64,000 nt of DNA from Undaria pinnatifida (lineage: Eukaryota > Sar > Phaeophyceae > Laminariales > Alariaceae). The stretch covers positions 2,165,501 through 2,229,500 of the forward strand of contig JABAKD010000010.1 in the NCBI GenBank assembly GCA_012845835.1. The letters are read 5' to 3'. Of this stretch, positions 56,127 through 64,000 are shown piece by piece. The notes beneath the pieces were generated by a model. The model was given only the letters and a program-made list of their open reading frames with translations. It was not told where the DNA came from and ran no database searches. Position numbers and translations under genes: made by a program. Numbering within the stretch: the first letter of the stretch is position 1; the number at the start of each line of letters is the position of its first letter.

Positions 56127-59100
56127 CACCAAGTGGAAGACTTTTTGGAAGCCGTACGAGAGGACCAACAACAACCCGGGGGGTCGAGCGAACTCTTGTC
56201 ATCTCTCGAAAAAGAAGCAGGGCCGCCAACCATTTCCGTCGAAGAGAACCAACGCAACGATGAAAGCGACGCGAACCGAAACCCCGAACCGGATGGCGCA
56301 GGGGTGGCCATCGAAATTCTGCGAGGGGGGGGCGGTCCGGCGGGCGGAGAGAAGCGAGGGAGCAGCGGCAGTGGTGGAAATGGGTGGTGGGGTGGAGCGA
56401 CGCGCGGGTTCAGACCGGCGTGGTTAGTGGTTGCGACTTTCGTGCACGAGGCGTGGCTATTCTTGCAACACGCCAACGTCTTGCTGAACCCTCTATGCCA
56501 GAGGTTGGACAGGGGCTACGGCATTGCGTTGGTGAGGTTTTCGAATGAGTTCAGAACTTTCTTGGATTTGTTTGAAGACTGCGTTGCCGAATTCATGGGA
56601 TGGCGGCGTGTGGCATGGTATTCGCTTGTCGGCTGGCTTGATCGAAGGGCTTGATCGGATTTCCGTTAATGTAGTTTTTCGTGGGAGCGCGAGGTGCAGC
56701 CCGATGGTGGAGCTATCGCCAAGCATATAAACAACGCGTTCATCCCACCAATGATTGGTACCATCAAGCGCGGTAGCGTCGTCGCCCCACACGCCCAGGG
56801 TGAATGCGACACACAAGGACCATGTACAGACCAATCACCCCCTTCCTTCGCTTGAAGCCCAATCTGGGCGGCAGCGGGCTGGTACACCTGCGGTGTATGG
56901 CTACTGGTCGCGTAACGCACTGACCACCAATCTACCCTCGCAGAAGATATATCATGTTTAAAACCTTCCCGTCAATCTCGCTGCCTGAAGTGTTTGAACC
57001 CAACCCCCTGTTTCATCTTCTCGTTGTTTGTCCGCCTGTATGTACGCCACCGTTCCAGCTGAGGCGACGGCTATACTGGGTGATTGCTTCTGTTCTGGCG
57101 GCATATTGGGCGAGGGAAATAGCGTCCATGTGGTTAGCTTTGCCCTACGCGTCGGAGCTTGCGTTCAAGATGGTGACTGTGTCCAGCGTGTACCACGTGG
57201 GCAAGATTTTGCTCATCTCGGTCGACGCCAGGCGCGGGTGAGAAAATCGGTTCCCCCGTGCGTTCCGTCTGCTTTGCTGTGGTCTGTGGTGGAAAGTCCT
57301 GCCACTGCAGCCGAAAACGTCGCGTCTCGCTACTTCCCAGAGTCCGGCTTTTTCGGTGAGACGCAAAGAAATGCGACTTGTCGTGGTGGGGGTGTCCGAC
57401 ATGTGACGGAACGCCTTCTGCGGCGTAGTTTTTTTTTTTTGTATAAACCGTAGCTCGGAATTTACTTGCAGATTTCGCATGAAGCTCCAATCGCCGAGCG
57501 AACGAGGAAGCTCTGAACACCTACTCACTGACCCACCCACCCGCCCAACCACCCACCCACCCACCCAACCACCCACTCTACTGCTTACGTCGCGTTGCTT
57601 CCGTACGAAGGTGGTCGCCAACATTGGGCATTATGCGACTCCTCATTGACTACTGGCACCTGTCTTCCTTGAAGGATGCACTCCTCTGTATCAAGAGAGT
57701 GACGCTACAGGTGCCCACAACGATACTTTAGGCTTCTCAACATGCATGCGTGGTCAGCAATTTACCCAAACAATAGTGTCAAATGTGTTACGTCAGTAGC
57801 ATCCGTACCATCTAAGCAGATTGAGGCGAGGACCAGCCCGTGCGACCTTGGCTGTGCTTAATTCACGACCGATTTCCCGTCGCTCGATGGCACCGTTAAC
57901 CTTTACACAACCGATGCACAACAGCTATGCCCCTCAACGCAAAATAATTAGCCAAATTGGCGCACAATTCACGCGGTGCCATTTACGCTAGGTCAAGCTG
58001 GGGATGCGAAGCTCTAGTTTTCTCGACGCTCTCTTCAACCTGTCCGCGCCTTGTGATCTCGAGCGGCATGCGTGTTCCTGTGAAGTTTTTGGCTCTTTTC
58101 CGTCGCAGTTGGCTTGATTCGTCCACATACGTGGATGGGCCGTTGGCGCTACACAAGCGCGGTGCTGATTCCCTAAACTATTAACAATTTTCAATTTCGT
58201 TGGCGACTTTGTTCCAGGGCTTCGACACCGCAACGCACGCCCTCCTCGTTCGCGACATGGTGCGATGGGATGAAGAGGCGGCAGGGACAGAGCTTGGACT
58301 TCGCCGCACGCTGAGAATCGTCGTGGTCGTTTGGGCGGTGCATGCCATCGCAAACCTGGTGAGCGCAAAACAAAAGAGGCCGTGTCATGTGGCATACTGG
58401 AGTGCAGGCGCAAAAAATCGTGGGTAATCAATGGATTGTTACCCAATGCGGCCAAATCAGATGGCGGCCTGCGTTTAGTCGGCGAACGACGTCGGTGTGC
58501 CCGGAGATTTCCTGTTTTGGCAGTCATGTTTTGTCTCATTAAGGTTGCTAGTGGCACTTCCCTTCTGACCCGAAAAAAAGCAAGGTTCTCGCGTGGATTG
58601 CGTTCGATATGAAGGCCCCAATGCAGTAGGTTGACCACAAATTCTCGAAGATACGGCAGTTTTCACCGGCAGAGCAGCAATGGCCGGCGACCAACGTTTG
58701 CTACAGAGAGCAGGGAGGGGAGGGGGGTCTTTTCTGCAAAGGATGTGCCCCGTGAATCGTAACTCGTCCAAGTTATCCGGCGCACCCTCCCACTTGTGGT
58801 ATTCCCCGGCTGTCAGGTAACGAAAATGTCTACAGCCACTCTGGTCGTCGAAGTCGCCAAAAGCGCTGTCGGGAAGTGGGGAACTGCGCATGACAAGTCC
58901 AAGCGGAAATCGCTGGGAGAAAGAGAGGTGTACATAATGTGATGTTCTTCCTTGTGCACCTCATACATAGCTTGGTCGATGCTTGCACGAGGACCTAAGC
59001 CTGACGTGTGCCGCGTTCTAGAAATCAAGTGCTACGGTACAGCTCCAGAACGTGACAATCGACGTCTTGCCTGGTAGGTTGTGCCGTTCAACCGTGACGC

Positions 59101-59678
59101 TGTGGTGCTGATTTACTCTGCGCTCGACATGCGTAAGCTCACCCTTTATGTTATGGTGAGTGCTACCGCATCTTCATGTTATACCTCCTCGAGTACTCGT
59201 GTGGGTCATTCGGCTCGGAGGTGGACAGCTAACGTTCGTGGTTGTGGTATTGGCAAATACCGTTGATCGCACGTTTCACTTGCTCGGTGTTTTGGCATGG
59301 TACCATTCGAACCCTGGTACGAGCCCCCCGAAAACACAACACCCAATCACAGCTGTAACAGCTGATGCGAATCCTCCCTCTGCGCGTGCAAGAAGATTCC
59401 ATTGTTTTTGCGAAGCAAATTCTGCCGCACCCGCTTCGTCGACGGCGTTGTCACGTGCAACTTGTTTCGTTCACCTTTCTCCCCTGAAAACACGCCTACG
59501 TGATGTTTCACAGGTAAGGGCTGGTGTGTTCGGTGCCCTGGATGGTGGTAGCGCGGAGTTTGCGTGCACGACGAGCTGTTCCCACGGCCACACACCTTGC
59601 GAAGTTTGCCACCTTCTCACGAGGGACCAGCCTGCTACTCCGGCTGCTCCTCCACGATGGCAGAAGCGCGTGGACTAG
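56127..59678 (+). CDS. Unrecognised multi-pass membrane protein, 3' part of gene, six exons
   Basis: Exons: 56127-56609, 57059-57237, 57472-57610, 58218-58358, 59078-59155, 59514-59678 (TAG). All acceptors are CAG/TAG, donors are GTGGCA, GTGAGA, GTGGTC, GTGAGC and GTGAGT, and every junction phase agrees. The protein opens with an acidic Gln/Glu-rich region and a Gly-rich stretch. Hydrophobic segments follow: WLVVATFVHEAWLFLQ, WVIASVLAAYW and TLRIVVVVWAVHAIANL. A Pro/Thr repeat (PTHPPTQPP) is encoded by CCCA repeats in exon 3. The tail is Cys/His-rich (CTTSCSHGHTPCEVCHLL) and could bind metal. The 5' end lies upstream of 56127, in repeat-like sequence. No family assignment is made; channel or transporter would be a guess. 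Confidence 0.6.
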
Positions 59679-62420
59679 ACGCAACACCTTTTCCGTTTTT
59701 GGACGGAATGGAGAGGTGTACACACGACCACCACGTAGTACGCTCGCGATACGTATCGGTGTATTCGTTCTGCTTCGACTATGTCGGAGTTTTTCAGGTT
59801 TGCGGTGTGTGTAGAGCCTTCGTGTTACCCTTAGAGCAGCTGTGACGGCAACAACGGTAGTAGCTATTAAGTGCCTGGTGTCGAACTCTTTGGAGGTCGC
59901 TGACGTTGAGGTTCTCGTAGGGTCGCCTCTTTATAGTGCGGTGTAGTGCGGTATGGTGCGGTGGGGTTGTGCATTTTTTGGGTGAAACGTTTATGACGTT
60001 CTAACGTTCTGATTGGTTGACCTCCTCCAGTGAGGAGCTATCAATAGCGGTTATTACTCTGATGCTTTTGCGATTATATTTGTTTTAGGACTATTAATAG
60101 CGCACACTTCGAAGTGGGAGTATTGGTTGGATTGCGCGAGCGAATGCCTTCGAAGTCATGTGTCGGGTGATGATGGATGATGTTGATATTGAGCTCCTCG
60201 TGTTAGGAGCTCAGAAACTTCTTGGAATCTGCTGCACCCCTAGCGTGGGATGAGTTTGTATCTCGTAGGATGTAATGCGAGGATTTCTGCGACTGGCTAG
60301 GCCACGTGCTTGCACTGGGCGAGAGCATCGTCGGCAAATCGCCCCCACTCAATCGCGGACAGTCCCCGCGTGGCATACATAGTCCAAATATCTTGCATCC
60401 GACAGTCCATGTCGAATGCCTTCGAATAGCTCCCCTCGAATAGCTCTCACGTTTCATCTGCTGCCCGACGGAAAGGGCTGGGCGTAGGTAAACTATCTGT
60501 GCATGCCGTGCGGGGCGAGGTCAAATGTAGTTTTATGAGGCTTTTCTTTGATGGCAGAGTAAGGGCTAGCTGTGTGTGGCGGACGTATATTCTCATTGCC
60601 TGGACAAGCACCAATTTGTGGGACATCTGGGCGCCAACCAGAACGTGCGTTTCTTACTCCTAGCAGCAGTTCGCCGTGCGGCAAGAGCAAGCAGTCACGA
60701 GAGCACGTCACGAGAGCACGTGAGCACAAAGTCGTAAAAGGAAAAACAGTGAAGTGAATTCGACTCTTTCGGTGAGTGCGTTCATCTCTTGGGGATTTGG
60801 TGAGGTAATGACGCAACATGTTGAACGAACTTTGAGCTCGCTTCGGCCCCAGCTTGTTAGAGCTTCCGCGAGCTCAGGTTTGGGCCTATACCTGTATTTT
60901 ATCTGACAGTGTTCGGGTTACCGCCACCGTGTCTAACACCGGCAGTGGTCCCGCGACATGTGCACTTTGCTCGGTAACTGGACCGAAAACCAAAGACCTG
61001 TTGTTCATGACGGCGATTTATGGAGGATGCTTATTTTCTGACCATAGTGATCAAACGCGACGATCCCACTCAACCAGCGTAGCGCTACGAAACAGAAAAC
61101 AATGAGTAATGCGGTGCTAAACGCAACATGCAGGAGCGCCCCCACCGTAGGCATGACAAGCAAAAATGCAGCCTCAAGCGTACCAGTATCCGATGACTGC
61201 CATGAGGAAATGGCTGGAAGGAATACACAGGTGTTCCTTTCCAGGTTTGTCTGTGAGACAGGTTCCTAGTTGTCACTCGCTTCTGTTTCGCTAGGAGAGC
61301 TTAGTTGCACTATCCACTCTGGTGTATGATAGGCCTCTATTGATTTTACCCTGGTAACACGATGGGAATTATCCATCGTAGATTGAGGAGTTGCATGCTG
61401 GGTAGGGATTCTGGTAGTGGGATACAGGGATGCCGGGATACCATTTGATGTTCATCCGCGCATCTCGATGTCACTCGTTGTGTAGGTCCTTATAAGACCG
61501 AGTCAGGCTCGACGGCCGGGTAATACAAGACGGTTCTGTGTCACCGTTTTGATTCGCCACCACGAGCTCCGTGCCAGCTGCGAATGCACCTTTAGAGATC
61601 GATCAACAGTCTCCGATCAAAGGGGGACTTGTCTCTCTGGCTTGTCCCCTGGTTTTCGTACAGAAACATGTCATCCAAGTAACTTTTCACTCCTTTCGCG
61701 CCTTTATAGGTCCTTTGTAGACTTTCCAGGGCAACACCGTAACACTAGCCTACCCCGATGAGCCGTAGAAACAGAGAATATCCGGGGGAACACCGGTTGC
61801 ATCAAATGAAACATGAATCGAAGATGCGGCTACTCAAAACTCACTCCAACGCCTCTACCCAGCGAGGCTACGAAGCTTCGAAAAGCAACGCCAGCAGGGG
61901 GGGGGGGGATTGACCGTAAGGGGCTTGAAAACGACAGGCACCAGGGGTGCCGCCGCAGCCCCAGCTTCCGGGGGAGGCTGGGCGAATACGTATCGTTGAA
62001 AACAGAAGAAAAACAAGCTATGGCCGCATTCCCAGCTAGGGGGGAGCAAAACACCATCCAGAAAACGAAAGAACTCCAGCCACCGTTTCACTCCCAGCGC
62101 AGGAGGGGGCGGGGCGAAAACGTGGAGAACGGCAGGGCACAAAGCGATGGTCCTGAGCCGCACCATGAGCAGCAAAATTTACCAGACCACCCCCGGCTTC
62201 GAGCGTGGCGGAGGTTCGGAAGGACGAAAAAAAAATATCGTAAATAAACACGATCCTATGCCGCAGTGTGAGCGGCCAGATTCACAGACCGCCCCGGACT
62301 CAAAAAGTCGTGAAGGCCAAACAAATCGAAAACATTCCCGGCCTTTTCGGCACTACCAACGCTACTGTACCATCTACACTATCGTTGGGGTTTCGGGTCA
62401 CATTTCCGTAATACAACATA
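59679..62420. other. No supported gene
   Basis: Sequence of ordinary composition with short frames only. A 144-codon plus-strand frame at 61813-62247 is low in hydrophobic residues, crosses a G-run and lacks splice or family support. Confidence 0.5.
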
Positions 62421-62520
62421 ATTAACTAGTAGAGATCTGCTCAGCTATCATGCCGTTAACATAGAGTTTTCCGCCTGACATATACAGCAAGCCCGCCCCC
62501 CTTACTAGTACTAATGCTGG

Positions 62521-62769
62521 TGTGTTGATTGTATGCTTGGATATGATGCGGATATGATGACGGTTGAGTATTGTAGGGGTTTCCAGTGATAAGTTGGCTA
62601 CATAATAGCGGGATATCGGGATGGTGGAAATACTCCGCCTATTTATCCGCCTTTCTTCCTGGCGAGCGCACTCCATGCTGCGCCTTGGCTAGGAGCAACG
62701 TAATATATATTTGTTCGTCTTATACATGTCTTCATACCGGTGACTCCACTACCCCACTATTGTCAGTTC
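62521..62769 (+). repeat. Possible LTR fragment abutting the Copia pol remnant
   Basis: About 250 bp beginning TGTTGATTGTATGC and ending TTGTCAGTTCA sits directly 5' of the truncated pol. The TG...CA ends, the small size and the position suggest a 5' LTR joined to pol by an internal deletion. No second copy was found downstream, so this is tentative. Confidence 0.35.
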
Positions 62770-62774
62770 AACGG

Positions 62775-63551
62775 GTAAGCCCTCTACGCTTCGTAGGGAT
62801 CAACAAACACGATAACGGCAGAAGAAACCCGTTAGAAAAGGGCCTTAAACTCGAAGAGTTCGATGCGACTGAACCTGAGGGTGACTGGCCTTTCCGTGAA
62901 CTGGTAGGGTGCTTGATGTGGCTTGCCAATCAGACACGTCCGGATATTGCGAACGCAGTGAGAGCGGTAGCCAGGTACACCAACTCGCCCAGGGCGATAC
63001 ACTGGAAGACAGCGGTTGGCATTTTAGAGTATGTTTTTTTCACGAGTGATTTTGGCATTACTTTTCAGAGAGGTAAGGGACTGGAGCTGGTTGCGTATGC
63101 GGATGCAGACTACGCCAGCAATGCCACTGATAGGAGGTCGGTTTCCGGTGGGGCTGTTATGTGCGCAGGAGCATGCGTGTGCTGGTTTTCGAGGACTCAA
63201 AAGTGCGTGACGCTTTCGACCACAGAAGCCGAGTACGTAGCACTAGCAGACACCATCAAGGAGGTGATTTTCTTGCGGTACGTGTGGAGTTTTATTTTGC
63301 CTGGCCTTGGTTCCACATGCATCACGGTTTTTGAGGACAACAAGGGGGCAAGGCACCTGGCTCATAATCCGGTGTGCGCGTCGAATTCGAAACACATCGA
63401 CATTAGGCACCATTTCCTCCGTGAGCTTGTATTCAGGGGAGAGTTTGACATTGTCGCCGTAGAGTCTGAACAGCAACACGCAGACTTCCTGACGAAGGCA
63501 CTTGCCGGTCCAGTTTTTCGTTTTCACCGGGATTTTGTGATGAACATTTGA
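62775..63551 (+). pseudogene. pol: Ty1/Copia-type retrotransposon pol fragment (end of RT and RNase H), 5'-truncated
   Basis: The frame carries the block between reverse transcriptase and RNase H (FRELVGCLMWLANQTRPDIA, typical Copia 'LVGxLMYLxxxTRPDI') followed by RNase H. The acidic residues are present: LVAYADADYA, TTEAEYVAL and FEDNKGARHLA, then the SKHIDIRHHFLRE block and a C-terminal HADFLTKAL. The frame reaches a normal stop at 63551 and has no internal stop, so the insertion is not very old. Gag, protease, integrase and most of RT are absent. The open frame runs upstream to 62586, but the residues before 62775 do not look like RT, so a deletion junction probably lies near 62770. Confidence 0.92.
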
Positions 63552-63604
63552 CTTTGGGAGAACGGTGGAATATGTCATGATTTAGTACGCTAGGTTCGTT
63601 TTTT

Positions 63605-63960
63605 TTGTTTAATAATGATAGCTGAGCCAAATCGTTCAGATTATATTTTTGGGGGGATTTGGGGGCGATGACGATTTTTGGCAACTACCCGGGGTCATCC
63701 CCGCGTAATCAGTCTATGGTTTTCTCAACTAGCCCCGTAATGAGACCCAGCTGAGCCAAATCGTCCAGTTTATATTGTTTTTGGGGTTCGGGGACGGCAA
63801 CGGTTTTTCGGTAAACTACCGGGGGTCATCCCTGCGTAATCAGTCTATGGGTTCCTCAACTAGCCCCGTAATGATACCCAGCTGAGCCAAACCGTTTAGT
63901 TTTCATCCTGCAAGGAGGGGTCACGCCCACCTGTTAACGTTTGTGCGGGGAAGGATTCGC
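63605..63960 (+). repeat. Tandem repeat of about 136 bp, 2.5 copies, after the Copia fragment
   Basis: Units begin with AGCTGAGCCAAATCGT at about 63620, 63751 and 63882 and include GGGGTCATCCC and CGTAATCAGTCTATGG. The second unit differs from the first by scattered changes. This may be part of a 3' LTR/UTR or an independent minisatellite. Confidence 0.75.
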
Positions 63961-64000
63961 TTGACCACTTGAGAGGATTATGGCTCGTTAAGTAGGAAAA

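Noticed and set aside
57988-58638. 216-codon minus-strand frame
   Set aside because: It is the shadow of a plus-strand exon that has clean borders and agrees in phase with its neighbours.
61813-62247. 144-codon plus-strand frame
   Set aside because: Charged, low-complexity, crosses a G-run, no homologous motif and no splice context.

Overview
This window is eukaryotic nuclear DNA. Coding sequence is split into short exons with GT-AG borders, separated by introns of about 0.2-3.4 kb. It is rich in microsatellites, minisatellites, small terminal-inverted-repeat elements and a Copia-type pol remnant, and carries an interstitial TTAGGG array. No bacterial operon, ribosome binding site, rRNA or intact tRNA was seen. 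The source is probably a large-genome protist or alga; a photosynthetic stramenopile such as a brown alga would fit, but that is a weak inference from gene content and repeat style.

Layout. 0-12 kb is almost all repeats: a TIR element at 0.8-1.7 kb, a TTG microsatellite, a degenerate minisatellite at 5.5-6.5 kb, a mariner-like MITE at 6.7-6.9 kb, an 'AGGGTATTAGACTACCC' satellite at 9.0-9.7 kb interrupted by a poly-A-tailed insertion, and duplicated elements at 9.9-11.5 kb. 12.0-24.6 kb holds an interrupted plus-strand gene of unknown family. Its exon phases agree, and one exon has an LSD1-like Cys motif. 24.6-28.0 kb shows nothing I can assign.

28.05-40.24 kb, minus strand, is the main result. 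It is a gene of at least 17 exons encoding a CER1/CER3 (WAX2)-type protein fused in frame to a flavin-containing monooxygenase (FMO/YUCCA-like). One uninterrupted 929-nt exon carries both the end of the WAX2 domain and the FAD-binding start of the FMO. All junction phases I could check are compatible, so a single reading frame of about 1,120 residues can be followed. The di-iron fatty-acid-hydroxylase part expected at the N terminus was not found.

40.4-55.9 kb is again repeat-dominated: tandem and dispersed repeats, a tRNA-like SINE head next to a foldback element carrying telomere repeats, TAC microsatellites with segmental duplications, a second copy of the 0.8 kb TIR element, and a 265-bp tandem repeat. 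Two short exons of unrelated small genes lie at 43.5-43.8 kb (-) and 44.3-44.6 kb (+). 56.1-59.7 kb (+) holds the 3' part of a gene for an unrecognised membrane protein ending in a Cys/His-rich tail. 62.5-63.55 kb holds a 5'-truncated Copia pol fragment, followed by a roughly 136-bp tandem repeat.

The fusion gene suggests that acyl/aldehyde chemistry (WAX2 half) and flavin-dependent oxygenation (FMO half) act on the same lipid-derived substrate. This is an inference from domain fusion only.
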